DNA of 64,000 nt from Neorhizobium lilium (GCF_004053875.1 NZ_SBIP01000003.1:248001-312000), one strand, 5' to 3'. Counted from the first letter of the stretch, positions 18,818-27,788 are shown. Numbers and translations are program-made. Notes: generated by a model from the letters alone, not told the origin.

Positions 18818-20107
18818 TCAAACCTGGCGTTGCATGCGGCAGAAGAAAAAGCCGTCCGTGTCAGTGCTGGCAGGGGTCAAAGTTACGGTTCCGGCCTCGC
18901 TGATCCGCGGCTGAGCCACGGTCTTGCCGAACAACGTCTCCCAGCGGCCGGCCACCGAAGCGACCGAGAATTCCGGATGCTCGGCACAGAAACGCTGTGC
19001 CTGCCGGTCGTTTTCTTCCGGCAGGATGGAGCAGGTGACATAAACCAGCGTACCGCCCGGCTTCACGAAGGCTGCCGCTTCGCCAAGCGCCTCCTGCTGC
19101 TGGGCCAGGCGCTCATCGAGGTTCTTCTGCGTCAGCCGCCATTTCGTGTCGGGCCGGCGCCGCCATGTGCCAGTGCCTGTGCAGGGGGCATCCACAAGCA
19201 CAACATCGAGCTTGCTTCTCATCGGTTCGAGTTGCCGCGCATCGTCATGCACCTGCACATTGCGGGTGCCGGCGCGGCGCAGGCGTTCGATAATGGGCGC
19301 GAGCCGCTTGCGGTCGGCGTCGAACGCGTGGATCTGACCCTTGTTGTGCATGGCTGCCGCCATGGCCAGCGTCTTGCCGCCGCCGCCGGCGCAATAGTCC
19401 AGCACCTGATCCTGTTCGCCGGGATCGACCAGGTCTGCAACGATCTGCGAACCTTCGTCCTGCACTTCGAACCAGCCTTTCTGGAACGAAATCTCGGCAG
19501 TGACGTTTGGAAGTCTGGAAGCGCCTTCGCCCGCTGCAATCCGGATGCCATTGCGGGCAAGGCTGGAAGCTTTCGCTCCCGCGCGCTCAAGCGCCCTGAC
19601 AACTTTTTCCCGGTTGGCTTTCAGGGTATTGGCGCGAAGGTCGAGCGTCGGGCGCGTGGAAAGCGCCTTGGCTTCGGCAAGCCAGTCCTCGCCGAAATTG
19701 GCTTCGAAGGACGGCTGTAGCCATTCCGGGATGTCGCCCTGCACGTGCAGCGCTGCGTCTGAAATGTCGCGGTGGGAAAGAGCGGCCAGCTGCGTCTCTG
19801 TAAGAGGAGGCGGCGCAAAACGGTCGTCTGCGAAATCCGCCGAGAGCGTTTCGGGGGAAAATCCCCATTGGCGGATCAAGACGGCGTAAGCCAGAGCAGT
19901 TGGGCTCTCGTCGTCCATGACCCAGGCATGGCTGAGGCGCATGCGAAGCGCGTCGTAAACGATGTTGCCGATCGCGGCGCGGTCGCCGGATCCGGCAAAA
20001 CGGTGAGCGAGCCCCCAATCCTTCAGGGCATCGGCAACCGGGCGCTTCCTGGCATCGATATCCGCCAGTACGTCGATCGCTCCGGCTATACGTCCGCCCA
20101 GTCGCAT
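18818..20107 (-). CDS. rsmB: RsmB/NOP family 16S rRNA (cytosine-5-)-methyltransferase
   Basis: The 429-residue product starts at ATG 20107 behind GGAG. It has an N-terminal NusB-like RNA-binding region (to about residue 150) and an SAM methyltransferase domain. Motif I is DYCAGGGGKTLAMAAAM near residues 241-257. The two family cysteines lie in DAPCTGTGTW and YVTCSILPEEN. It should methylate a cytosine of 16S rRNA, equivalent to position 967 in E. coli. In related genomes it lies near guaA, here separated from it by the imelysin-to-nucleosidase array. Confidence 0.9.
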   Translation of the reverse strand: MRLGGRIAGAIDVLADIDARKRPVADALKDWGLAHRFAGSGDRAAIGNIVYDALRMRLSHAWVMDDESPTALAYAVLIRQWGFSPETLSADFADDRFAPPPLTETQLAALSHRDISDAALHVQGDIPEWLQPSFEANFGEDWLAEAKALSTRPTLDLRANTLKANREKVVRALERAGAKASSLARNGIRIAAGEGASRLPNVTAEISFQKGWFEVQDEGSQIVADLVDPGEQDQVLDYCAGGGGKTLAMAAAMHNKGQIHAFDADRKRLAPIIERLRRAGTRNVQVHDDARQLEPMRSKLDVVLVDAPCTGTGTWRRRPDTKWRLTQKNLDERLAQQQEALGEAAAFVKPGGTLVYVTCSILPEENDRQAQRFCAEHPEFSVASVAGRWETLFGKTVAQPRISEAGTVTLTPASTDTDGFFFCRMQRQV

Positions 20108-20128
20108 CTTGTTCTCCGTCCCGGTTGA

Positions 20129-20144
20129 ACCCGCATGAGCGGGT
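20129..20144 (-). terminator. Short hairpin after rlpA-like gene
   Basis: ACCCGC and GCGGGT flank ATGA. On the minus strand it lies 45 nt after the rlpA-like stop (20189) and is followed by TTCAACC. The stem is strong but there is no T-run, so it is only a possible terminator. It overlaps the rsmB leader. Confidence 0.3.
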
Positions 20145-20188
20145 CGTAACCGCGATCGAGCGTTAGGGCAAGAGGCAGACGGCGCGCG

Positions 20189-20629
20189 TCAGCCGTCGAT
20201 ATTTTTCAAGCCCTTGCCGGCGACCTTCTGGCTTCCTGCATCGACCACCTGAAAACAGACCTGGGCGGTGCCGCTGGAAACCATGCCGATATTCTGGGCG
20301 GCAGCCTTGGAAACATCGATCACACGGCCGCGGATGAACGGCCCCCGGTCGTTGATCCGGACCACGACGCTTCGGCCGTTGCGTTTGTTGGTAACGAGCA
20401 CCTTGGTGCCGAAAGGCAGGCTGCGGTGAGCGGCCGTCAGGTTGGATGGGTTCATCCGCTCTCCGGATGCCGTCTTGGAGCCGGCAGCATACCAGGAGGC
20501 ATGTCCGCAGCCGGCAGCCTGTGCCTGGGTGGATGCGATAAGCGCGAAAACAGCAAGTGAGGCCGCGGCGAAAGTCGAGCGTCGAATTGTTGGCAAGTCG
20601 GTTCGTCCCCGTTCGTTTTGTCCCTGCAC
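20189..20629 (-). CDS. rlpA: RlpA-family septal-ring lytic transglycosylase-like lipoprotein/secreted protein
   Basis: The 146-residue product carries a double-psi beta-barrel RlpA domain: CGHASWYAAGSKTASGERM near residues 41-59, then SLPFGTKVLVTN, VVVRINDRGPFIRGRVIDVS and SKAAAQNIGM. RlpA enzymes cleave naked glycan strands at septa. An N-terminal signal peptide ends STQAQAA. GTG 20629 gives the longest product. TTG 20596 has a better spaced GGGGA and a more typical signal peptide (MPTIRRSTFAAAS) and may be the true start. No SPOR domain is present, and there is no lipobox cysteine at the usual spot. Confidence 0.82.
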   Translation of the reverse strand: MQGQNERGRTDLPTIRRSTFAAASLAVFALIASTQAQAAGCGHASWYAAGSKTASGERMNPSNLTAAHRSLPFGTKVLVTNKRNGRSVVVRINDRGPFIRGRVIDVSKAAAQNIGMVSSGTAQVCFQVVDAGSQKVAGKGLKNIDG

Positions 20630-20977
20630 CGTGGTGCGAGGCGGTTAAGCGGGGCGAAAAACGGCGAAAAAGTGAGACTTCCGTTCACGGAACGTTACAG
20701 TCTGTAACATTTGTGATTACAAAGCTGTCGATGTTTTTGTGAAGCCAGCTAAGTGACGGCGGAAGAAATCCTTAAGAATCAGTCAGAAAGCGGAATCGTT
20801 TTCTGTGTTGCAACCAAGGTGCCGCCGATCACAAAAAGTGGGGAAAAAAAATTTTCGCAAAATCGATTCAACTTGCCTCATTCAGGCAGATTTTGTGATT
20901 CCATGCCCTATGAATTAAGAAATAATTACCGTGAAGTGGCACTAGGACGGAAATTCCGACTTTTACGGGTGGGAAAA
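20630..20977. other. Intergenic region upstream of rlpA-like gene
   Basis: About 350 bp hold no gene. A perfect 15-bp palindrome lies at 20694-20708. A second overlapping dyad TGTAA-N9-TTACA begins inside it at 20703. A CtrA-like TTAA-N7-TTAC is at 20915-20929. AT-rich tracts near 20840-20870 complete it. The epimerase gene ends on the right and the rlpA-like gene starts on the left, both minus strand. Confidence 0.5.
20694..20708. promoter_or_regulatory. Palindromic operator candidate before rlpA-like gene
   Basis: GTTACAG-T-CTGTAAC is a perfect 15-bp palindrome 65-79 bp before the GTG start. A second TGTAA/TTACA pair with a 9-bp spacer follows directly, so the two dyads share an arm. This arrangement looks like tandem sites for a dimeric repressor. 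The regulator is not identified. Confidence 0.45.
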
Positions 20978-21853
20978 TTATCCTCTCCAGCACTCTTCCG
21001 ACCACAGCTGTGCGATCGACATCCGGTAGTCAGGAAACCGCAACCGGAAGCCGGCCGCCTTGATTTTTTCGTTCGAGACGCGTTTGTTGGCCCCGTAAAA
21101 AGAGCGAGCCATGGGCGTCATGTCGGCGGTCTCGAAGTCCTGTTCGGGGGGCGGCGCGACCCCCATCAGGCGGGCTGCTTCTGCGATGACATCCTGGGGC
21201 GGTGCCGGCTCGTCATCGGTGATATTATAGATCCCGCCGATCGCTTGGCCGCCGAGAAAGAGAGTGGCGCCGCCAATGTCTTCCACGCGGATGCGGTTGA
21301 AAACCTGATCCTTCTTGATGATGCGCCTTGCCTTACCCTGCGCGAGGTTGACGAAGGCATTGCGTCCCGGCCCGTATATGCCGGACAGGCGCAGAACCGC
21401 GACCGGCACATCTGCCGTCTTGCCTTCCGCCTCCCAGGCCTGCTCCGTGTCCACCCTTTCGATGGACCGGCCCTGGATGGGGCTGCCGGGCGTCTCCTCC
21501 GTCACCCAATCGCCACCGTGGTCGCCATAGACGCCGACAGTGGAAAGATAGCCGATCCATTCGAGCTTGGGGCAGAGCGCAGGCAGGCAGCCGGACAGGA
21601 GCGGCAATAGGGGATCGCCATCGCGGCCCGGAGGAATGGACTGGACGAGATGGGTCACCTCCAGCAATTCCGCTAGCAGCTCTTCGCTGAAGGGGCTGCC
21701 ATCGAAGATGAAGGCTTTGATGTCCTGGGCAACGAGGTCGAGCGCCTTTTGCGGCGACCTGACCGTGCCGGAAACATGGGCACCCTCAGCCTGGAAGGCT
21801 TTGGCAATGGCGCTGCCGGAATAGCCGCACCCGAAAATCATCACATTCATCAT
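20978..21853 (-). CDS. NAD(P)-dependent epimerase/SDR-family oxidoreductase (YeeZ-like)
   Basis: The start is ATG 21853-21851, which overlaps the queG stop by 4 bp (ATGA), giving 291 residues. The Rossmann motif is altered: VMIFGCGYSGSAIAKAF (GCGYSG) near residues 4-20. Later blocks are YLSTVGVYGDHGGDWVTE near 112-129 and LRLSGIYGPGRNAFVN. These are typical of extended short-chain dehydrogenases acting on nucleotide sugars or unknown substrates. The catalytic Tyr of YxxxK is not evident, as in YeeZ-like members. It is coupled to queG and a glutathione transferase gene. Confidence 0.8.
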   Translation of the reverse strand: MMNVMIFGCGYSGSAIAKAFQAEGAHVSGTVRSPQKALDLVAQDIKAFIFDGSPFSEELLAELLEVTHLVQSIPPGRDGDPLLPLLSGCLPALCPKLEWIGYLSTVGVYGDHGGDWVTEETPGSPIQGRSIERVDTEQAWEAEGKTADVPVAVLRLSGIYGPGRNAFVNLAQGKARRIIKKDQVFNRIRVEDIGGATLFLGGQAIGGIYNITDDEPAPPQDVIAEAARLMGVAPPPEQDFETADMTPMARSFYGANKRVSNEKIKAAGFRLRFPDYRMSIAQLWSEECWRG

Positions 21854-23025
21854 GCCGCCCCTGCCATTCGCCATTCTTCCTGCACGTCCGCATCGTCTTC
21901 CGCTGGCCGAGTTTCGGCAAAGCGCTTGAATTCTTCGGGCAGCATCAGCCGATTCAAGGCCCAGACCGCCATGCCGCGCACCACCGGCGAAGCATCGCCG
22001 GCCAGATGAAGGCACGGCGCGATCAGCCGCGCCTCGCCGGAATTGCCGGCAGCGATGAGGACGTTGCGGACAAACCTGTCTCGGCCGATGCGCTTGACGG
22101 GCGAGCCGCTGAAAAAGCTGCGAAAAGCAGCGTCGTCCAGCGTCAGCAGGAGGTCGATGGAAGGCTCCAGAAGATCCTCACGCGCCTTGAGCTTCATCTC
22201 GGACGCGCTGGCGGCAAACTTGTTCCACGGACAGGCCGCCAGACAATCGTCGCAGCCATAGATCCGGTTGCCGATCAGCGGGCGGATCGCCGGGTCGATC
22301 GCGCCCTTGTGCTCGATGGTCAGGTAGGAGATGCAGCGGCGCGCATCCAGCCGGTAGGGTGCCGGGAAGGCCGCGGTCGGACAGGCGTCCAGACAGGCAC
22401 GGCAGGAGCCGCAATGATCGGCCTCGCGGCCGTCTTCGATGAGGTCCGCGGTGGTGAAAAGGCTGCCGAGAAACAGCCAGGACCCATGGGTGCGGCTGAC
22501 GAGATTGGTGTGCTTGCCCTGCCAGCCGAGGCCCGCCGCTTCCGCCAGCGGCTTCTCCATCACCGGCGCCGTATCGACGAAAACCTTGACGTCCTCACCG
22601 GCGCGCGCCGCAAAACGGGTGGCGATTTCCTTCAGCCTGCCCTTGATGACGTCGTGATAGTCGCGGTTGCGGGCATAGACCGAGATGGCCGCCTTGTCCG
22701 GCTTGTCCAGGATAGGGCGAGGGTCCTCGTCCGGCCCATAGTTGAGGCCGAACATGACGATCGAGCGGACGTCCGCCCAGAGCGCCATTGGAGCGCTGCG
22801 GCGCGCTTGAGTCTCCGCCATCCAAGCCATGGTGCCGTGATGGCCGTCCTGCAGAAAGGTCGCAAGCCGTTCCGGCGCCTGGGGAATGCTCTGTGGCCCG
22901 GTAATCCGGCAGAGGTCGAACCCTTGGGCGGCTGCTTCTTCGCGGATGAAGGCCGTCAGCTTCTGCCGCCGGCGAAGCGTCTTGTCTTCATCGCGAGGTG
23001 CCGCGTCAGAAGTCGAGATCCGCAT
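21850..23025 (-). CDS. queG: Epoxyqueuosine reductase
   Basis: The start is ATG 23025-23023, overlapping the upstream transferase gene by 20 bp, giving 391 residues. The enzyme reduces epoxyqueuosine to queuosine at the tRNA wobble position, using cobalamin and two 4Fe-4S clusters. The cobalamin domain is N-terminal with FVDTAPVMEKPLAEAAGLGW near 133-152. The ferredoxin motifs are CGSCRACLDACPTAAFP and CDDCLAACPWNKF. A HEAT-like tail follows (SPVVRGMAVWALNRL). It is translationally linked to the downstream epimerase gene. Confidence 0.93.
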   Translation of the reverse strand: MRISTSDAAPRDEDKTLRRRQKLTAFIREEAAAQGFDLCRITGPQSIPQAPERLATFLQDGHHGTMAWMAETQARRSAPMALWADVRSIVMFGLNYGPDEDPRPILDKPDKAAISVYARNRDYHDVIKGRLKEIATRFAARAGEDVKVFVDTAPVMEKPLAEAAGLGWQGKHTNLVSRTHGSWLFLGSLFTTADLIEDGREADHCGSCRACLDACPTAAFPAPYRLDARRCISYLTIEHKGAIDPAIRPLIGNRIYGCDDCLAACPWNKFAASASEMKLKAREDLLEPSIDLLLTLDDAAFRSFFSGSPVKRIGRDRFVRNVLIAAGNSGEARLIAPCLHLAGDASPVVRGMAVWALNRLMLPEEFKRFAETRPAEDDADVQEEWRMAGAA

Positions 23026-23698
23026 AATGGGACACCGGAGTAAGGCCGCGAATGCGCTCGGAAAGCAGCGGCCGGAAAGAGGGGCGGGATTTGAGCCGCT
23101 GATACCAGTCCTTGGCGACAGGCGTTTCAGACCAGTCGATCTCGCCCATATAGTCGAGCACGGACACGGAAGCCGCTGCGGCAAGATCCGCATAGCTGAG
23201 CCGGTCGCCAGCAAGCCAGGGACGCGATCCCGCAAGCCATGTCAGATATTTCATATGCTGGCGGATATTGGCGCGCGACGTGCGCAGGACTTTCGAGTCT
23301 GGAGCGCCGCCGCCCTGTGCCGTTGTCATCTGCAGCTTGTAGACCCGCTCCCGCGTCAGCGGCCGGGTCACGTCCTGCTCCATCTTCTGAAGGAACCATT
23401 CGCACAGGCGGCGGATCTCCGCACGCTGCCATGGGTCCTCGGCCAGCAACCGGCGGTCGCGCTTCAGCACCCCATGCGTCTCGTCCAGAAATTCCATCAG
23501 GACCGCAGGCCCGCACAGGACGCGCATATTGTCGTCCACATAGACGGGCAGGGTCGCAGCCGGGTTGAGCGTGAGGAACTCGCGGCGCTTCTCCCAGGGC
23601 TGCTCTTCCACAAGTTCGCTGTGGAAACCGTATTCCGCCAGGATGAGGCGGACGAAGCGTGACGCGGAAGACATGGGATGATGATAAAGTGTGGGCAT
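23006..23698 (-). CDS. Glutathione S-transferase family protein
   Basis: The 230-residue product has an N-terminal thioredoxin-fold domain (MPTLYHHPMSSASRFVRLIL, then NPAATLPVYVDDNMRVL with the cis-Pro) and an all-helical C-terminal domain (WLAGDRLSYADLAAAASVSV). The N-terminal residue pattern YHHPMSSAS suggests a Ser-type catalytic site. It should conjugate or reduce with glutathione in the cytoplasm. The queG start lies within its 3' end. The gene starts at ATG 23698 after a 266-bp gap that faces uppP. Confidence 0.9.
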   Translation of the reverse strand: MPTLYHHPMSSASRFVRLILAEYGFHSELVEEQPWEKRREFLTLNPAATLPVYVDDNMRVLCGPAVLMEFLDETHGVLKRDRRLLAEDPWQRAEIRRLCEWFLQKMEQDVTRPLTRERVYKLQMTTAQGGGAPDSKVLRTSRANIRQHMKYLTWLAGSRPWLAGDRLSYADLAAAASVSVLDYMGEIDWSETPVAKDWYQRLKSRPSFRPLLSERIRGLTPVSHYADLDF

Positions 23699-23964
23699 TA
23701 TGTTTCGGTCCGCCTGCTGGCGTCTGTGCGATATGGAACCTGCATCGAACTCCCTACCAACCGGGATTTAAGAAAGATATAGGATTGCAGTATCGCTTCA
23801 ATCGCAAATCAAGATCTGGAGTCTCGCCTAAGCCCCCGCCAATCATGGATTTTTCATGACCCTTTGCCGGTTTTGAACCGTTTTCTTGCCTTGAACGCGG
23901 ATTAAGCCGGCACTGCTGCTTTGTTCAACCCATTTTCTGCGCCGTTGCAGATCGGAGAGTATGT

Positions 23965-24825
23965 ATGGAATATGTGAATGCGGTCCTTCTGGGTATCATC
24001 GAGGGAGTAACCGAATTCCTGCCCATTTCCAGTACGGGTCACCTCATCATTGCCGAACAATGGCTGGGGCGACGCTCGGACATGTTCAACATCGTGATTC
24101 AGGCCGGCGCGATCCTTGCCGTCACGATCATCTACTGGAACCGTCTGCTGAGCCTGGTGCTCGGCTGGCGCGATCCGAAGAACCGCCGCTATGCCGCAAA
24201 ACTGATCGTCGCCTTCCTCATCACGGCCGTGCTCGGGCTGATCGTCAAGAAACTGGGCTTCCAGCTGCCGGAAAGCGCGGCCCCGGTCGCCTGGGCTCTC
24301 ATCATCGGCGGCATCTGGATGATCTTTGCCGAATGGGCAGCGGCCAAGCGACCGCCCTATACGTCCATCACCTGGTATGTGGCGATCCTTGTCGGCATCG
24401 CGCAGGTCGTGGCGGGCGTTTTTCCCGGCCTGTCGCGTTCGGGCACCACGATCTTCATCGCCATGCTGGCCGGTACGGGCAGCCGCGTGGCGGCAACCGA
24501 ATTCGCCTTCCTGGTCGGCATCCCGACCATGTATGCGGCAAGCGGCTACGAGCTGATGAAGACCATCAAGGACGGCAGCGCCGCCAACGAGAATTGGGTG
24601 TCTCTGGGGATCGCCTTCGCCGTCTCGACGGTCGTGGCCTTTGTCGCCGTGAAATGGCTCCTGTCCTACATCCAGAGCAACCGCTTCACGGCCTTCGCCG
24701 TCTACCGTATCATTATCGGCGTCGTGCTGTTGGGGCTCGTTGCGTCGGGCTATCTCCCACAGCAGGGCGAGGATGCGAACGCAGCGCCAGTGGCAACCGA
24801 GATGCGCCCGGCGCTTGCCAAATAG
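23965..24825 (+). CDS. uppP: Undecaprenyl-diphosphatase
   Basis: The 286-residue membrane enzyme recycles the peptidoglycan and O-antigen lipid carrier by removing a phosphate from undecaprenyl diphosphate. The catalytic block EGVTEFLPISSTGHLI is near residues 14-29, and the second signature FPGLSRSGTT near 153-162. Seven or eight membrane helices are visible. The start is ATG 23965, behind GGAGAGT. An ATG four bases earlier is out of frame. It ends just before a strong bidirectional terminator at 24890-24920. Confidence 0.96.
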   Translation: MEYVNAVLLGIIEGVTEFLPISSTGHLIIAEQWLGRRSDMFNIVIQAGAILAVTIIYWNRLLSLVLGWRDPKNRRYAAKLIVAFLITAVLGLIVKKLGFQLPESAAPVAWALIIGGIWMIFAEWAAAKRPPYTSITWYVAILVGIAQVVAGVFPGLSRSGTTIFIAMLAGTGSRVAATEFAFLVGIPTMYAASGYELMKTIKDGSAANENWVSLGIAFAVSTVVAFVAVKWLLSYIQSNRFTAFAVYRIIIGVVLLGLVASGYLPQQGEDANAAPVATEMRPALAK

Positions 24826-24889
24826 CTAAAACGGGTCGCGGTCTTTAAGCTGCGCTCTGTGCGACATGCTGTAGCTGGTCAAGGACATG

Positions 24890-24920
24890 AAAAAGGCGGC
24901 CCGGGAGCCGCCTTTTTTTT
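24890..24920. terminator. Strong bidirectional terminator between uppP and a small gene
   Basis: GGCGGC (24895-24900) and GCCGCC (24907-24912) flank CCGGGA, preceded by five A and followed by eight T. It can stop uppP transcription on the plus strand and the small minus-strand gene ending at 24926. Confidence 0.92.
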
Positions 24921-24925
24921 GTTGA

Positions 24926-25078
24926 TCAGTTCCTGATCGAGGCCGTGCTGCAGGGATCGACGCCGTAAGCCGGAGCGCAATCGAGCTTGCCTGCGGCATC
25001 CGTTCTAGGCGCCATAAAGGAGCCCGCAAGGATCACCAGCGCCGCGCACGCAAAGAAAAGGGCGATAGGCTTGCCCAT
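24926..25078 (-). CDS. Small exported protein of unknown function
   Basis: The start is ATG 25078-25076 behind AAGG, 7-8 nt away, giving 50 residues. A longer frame to 25114 lacks a ribosome site. The first half is a signal peptide or membrane anchor (MGKPIALFFACAALVILAG) and the second a short polar tail with two cysteines (LDCAPAYGVDPCSTASI). It is followed by a terminator, which supports it being transcribed. I do not recognise it. Similar short cysteine-bearing exported peptides are common beside uppP-type genes in rhizobia. Confidence 0.55.
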   Translation of the reverse strand: MGKPIALFFACAALVILAGSFMAPRTDAAGKLDCAPAYGVDPCSTASIRN

Positions 25079-25254
25079 GAAAACTGGCCTTTCAAATAGG
25101 GATGTCTGTGTCACAGCCGAAGTTCGGTTTCGCGCATTGGTTTATGGGCCGCGCTTGGTGAATTCAATAAAGCTTTTTGCTAAACTGCCGGTTAACGCAA
25201 GGCTATCAACAACTGCGTCCTTTGTGCCACAGAGCCACAGGGCCTGTTCCCAAA

Positions 25255-25292
25255 ACGCAAAACGCGCCAGCCTTTCGAAGAGCTGACGCGCC
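25255..25292 (-). terminator. Terminator after the NDUFA9-like gene
   Basis: On the minus strand GCGCGTCAGC pairs with GCTGGCGCGT (one G-T pair) across a 10-nt loop, followed by TTTGCGTTTTG. It lies about 24 nt after the stop codon at 25316. Confidence 0.7.
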
Positions 25293-25315
25293 GAAGAAAC
25301 CTCAGGTTGAGCAGA

Positions 25316-26296
25316 TCAGGCTGCCTTGCCGCTGTTGGTGAACTGGCCCTGTGGCCGGTAGCGAACCAGGTAGGAAGCGAGCACCGATGCCGGCAATGTC
25401 GGCGTGATGCCGAGGCCCGGCAGTGTGCGGCCTTCCTTGATCGCCGCGTCCGACACGACATTGTCGCGCTTCAGCAGTTCCACCTGATCCGCCGTGATCG
25501 GCGGCTGGATCAACGGCACCAGCGACGCGATGCTGCCGATCATGGAGGCGATGCCGAACGGCAGTGAAACCAGCGGACGTTCGCGATTGGTCACACGCAG
25601 CACGGTTTCCATGCAGTCACGCAGGGTCATGATTTCGCTGCCGCCGAGTTCATAAATCTGGCCTGGAGGAAGCGTGCCGTCTACCGAACGGCCGACCACC
25701 GCCGCGACGTCTTCGACGTAAACGGGCTGCAGCCGCGTCTTGCCGCCGCCGATCAGCGGCAGGGCGGGGAAGGTGCGCGCCATATCGGCGAACTTGTTGA
25801 AGAAGCTGTCCTCCGGCCCGAAAATCACCGACGGGCGCAGGATGACCGCGTCCGGCATGACCGAAAGAATCGCGGCCTCTGCACGGCCCTTGGAACGGGC
25901 ATAGCTGGATGCAGAATCGACGTCTGCGCCTATCGCCGAAATATGGGTAAGCCTGGCGCCGGCGGCACGGGCCGCTTCGGCTACTGCGCGAGCGCCGAAA
26001 TCCTGCACGGCATCATAGGTATTGCGGCCGGACTCGAAGAGAATACCGACGCAGTTGATCACATGCGAAGCGCCCTGAACGGCATGCTCGATCGACTTCC
26101 GGTAGCGCAGATTGGCCTGTATCAGCGAGATCTGGCCGATATAGGCGGTCGTCTGCAGAAATCCGGCCAGATCAGGACGGCGGACGGCTACCCGGACGCG
26201 GTAGCCGTGACGCAGCAGCGTGCGCACGACATGCCGTCCCACGAAGCCCGATCCCCCGAACACGGTGACGAGAGGCGGAAGGTTGTTGACGGTCAT
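25316..26296 (-). CDS. Complex I NDUFA9-like NAD(P)-binding protein
   Basis: The 326-residue product has an N-terminal Rossmann fold GGSGFVGRHVVRTLLRHG near residues 14-31, the mid-block ILRPSVIFGPEDSFFNKFA near 151-169, and a C-terminal stretch IASLVPLIQPPITADQVELL typical of NDUFA9-type extended dehydrogenases. In mitochondria the homologue is a complex I accessory subunit. Alphaproteobacterial members are commonly found beside uppP. A role in complex I assembly or quinone metabolism is inferred. Confidence 0.85.
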   Translation of the reverse strand: MTVNNLPPLVTVFGGSGFVGRHVVRTLLRHGYRVRVAVRRPDLAGFLQTTAYIGQISLIQANLRYRKSIEHAVQGASHVINCVGILFESGRNTYDAVQDFGARAVAEAARAAGARLTHISAIGADVDSASSYARSKGRAEAAILSVMPDAVILRPSVIFGPEDSFFNKFADMARTFPALPLIGGGKTRLQPVYVEDVAAVVGRSVDGTLPPGQIYELGGSEIMTLRDCMETVLRVTNRERPLVSLPFGIASMIGSIASLVPLIQPPITADQVELLKRDNVVSDAAIKEGRTLPGLGITPTLPASVLASYLVRYRPQGQFTNSGKAA

Positions 26297-26395
26297 GGCA
26301 GGCCCCGAAGGTTCATGGGAAGAGTGTTGTCGTGTTTACCCGAATCGTGTGGCGGGTGGAAGGGTTCCACTGCCGCATCGTTTCCGGTTTTGTTA

Positions 26396-26683
26396 TCAGG
26401 CGCCTTCGACCACGACCATCTCCGCATCCGCCACTTCCTGTCGGATTGCGGCAGCGATCTGGTATTCGGGCGAGTTGTAGCAATCGACGGCAGCCTGTAC
26501 CGAGGGGAACTCGATCACCACATTGCGGCTGCGCGCCTTGCCCTCGAGTTCGGTGAATGCCCCGCCGCGCGCCAGAAAATTGGCGCCATATTTCTCGAAG
26601 GCGGGTTTTGCAGCAGCCACGTAATCCTTGTAGCGTTCAGGATCACGAATATCGACGCGTGCGATCCAGTATCCCTTGGCCAT
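26396..26683 (-). CDS. DUF1330 domain protein
   Basis: The 95-residue product has the DUF1330 pattern, a dimeric alpha/beta-barrel like that of antibiotic monooxygenases: MAKGYWIARVDIRDPERYKD at the start, then FLARGGAFTELEGKARSRNV near 36-55, and PSVQAAVDCYNSPEYQ. No catalytic residue is assigned to the family. The ATG 26683 follows GAGGAG by 10 nt. It is divergent from the beta-helix gene across 64 bp. Confidence 0.85.
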   Translation of the reverse strand: MAKGYWIARVDIRDPERYKDYVAAAKPAFEKYGANFLARGGAFTELEGKARSRNVVIEFPSVQAAVDCYNSPEYQIAAAIRQEVADAEMVVVEGA

Positions 26684-26747
26684 GACGTCTTCTCCTCAAG
26701 GCAGTTTGAATGACGTGGACTTCAGATAAATCCGGAGGCAAGTCAAT

Positions 26748-27788
26748 ATGAGGCCATATGTAGCCGTCGTCGCTTCGATGCTGCTCGTTGCTCTCTTCGA
26801 CGCGCGGCTGGCGGATGCGGCGCCATGTCACCCGCAGATCTACCAGCAACTGCGCCAGCAATCTTCACCCGGAGCGTCGCAGGTCGAGATAGCCTGCGAC
26901 CTAGCCCTTGATCCCGGCGAGACGATTACAGCATCGATTGTTCTGTCCGGTAGTGCCGCGTCCGACACAGTGGTCGATTGCCGCGGCGCAGTGCTGGCGA
27001 AACCGTCGCGCAACGCTCCGACCGTCTTGATCCGTTCCGTCGAAAGGCCCGATGGGAGCTGGGATGTGCCGGTCGGAGTGGGCATCCGGAATTGCACGAT
27101 CAAGGGCGATCTCAACATCCGCGGCCTGGGTCGCAACGGAGAGGCGGAAAAGGTGCGGCTCTCCTCCCTCAGCGAAGGGCATACCGCCCGCGCTCAGGCT
27201 GCGGCACCACGCAACGTAACCTTGTCCAACATAACCTTCGAAGGGGAGGCCGACATTCCGCTCTATGCGGCTCCCGGCGTCACGGGCATGACTGTCGAGA
27301 ACTCCCGTTTTACGGGCCGCACCGTATCGACTGTCATCTATCTGGACGCGGAGTCGGCGCGCAACCGCATCATCGGGAACGTTTTCGATATCCACGCCAC
27401 CAGGCGCGAGCTGATTGCAGTCGATGGTTCGGCCGACAACCGCATAGAGGGCAACCGCTTCGACAACCCGCTGACCGGCGGTATTTTCCTCTATCGCAAT
27501 TGCGGCGAGGGCGGCACGATCCGTCACCAGTCGCCCCAGCGCAATGTGATCGCGGACAATGTCTTCCACTATTCCGCCTTTTGGGCAGCGCGTCCGGCAA
27601 TCTGGCTGGGCAGCCGCCAGGGCTCGCGGTTCTATTGTCTGTTCCGCTCGGGCATTCCGCTCGGCAGCAGCCTCAGTCCCTATGATTTTGCACAGTACAA
27701 TACCGTCACAGGCAATCGCATGGTGGGCGCGACAGACCACCTCATCCTCGACAGTGACGAGCACAATACTGTCCGGGATAATTTCTAG
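26748..27788 (+). CDS. Exported right-handed parallel beta-helix protein
   Basis: The 346-residue product starts at ATG behind GGAGG. Residues 1-25 are a signal peptide ([16 protein letters not shown]). The rest has repeating short sheet-turn units ending in NRI or N-x-F patterns ([37 protein letters not shown]), the mark of a parallel beta-helix such as pectate-lyase-like proteins. A periplasmic or secreted carbohydrate-binding or -degrading role is likely but no catalytic site is visible. Its stop overlaps the pyrF stop on the other strand (shared CTAG). Confidence 0.75.
   Translation: MRPYVAVVASMLLVALFDARLADAAPCHPQIYQQLRQQSSPGASQVEIACDLALDPGETITASIVLSGSAASDTVVDCRGAVLAKPSRNAPTVLIRSVERPDGSWDVPVGVGIRNCTIKGDLNIRGLGRNGEAEKVRLSSLSEGHTARAQAAAPRNVTLSNITFEGEADIPLYAAPGVTGMTVENSRFTGRTVSTVIYLDAESARNRIIGNVFDIHATRRELIAVDGSADNRIEGNRFDNPLTGGIFLYRNCGEGGTIRHQSPQRNVIADNVFHYSAFWAARPAIWLGSRQGSRFYCLFRSGIPLGSSLSPYDFAQYNTVTGNRMVGATDHLILDSDEHNTVRDNF

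Noticed and set aside
20753-21610. Open frame through the intergenic region into the epimerase gene
   Set aside because: Half of it is antisense to the epimerase gene and the rest has no start or family resemblance.
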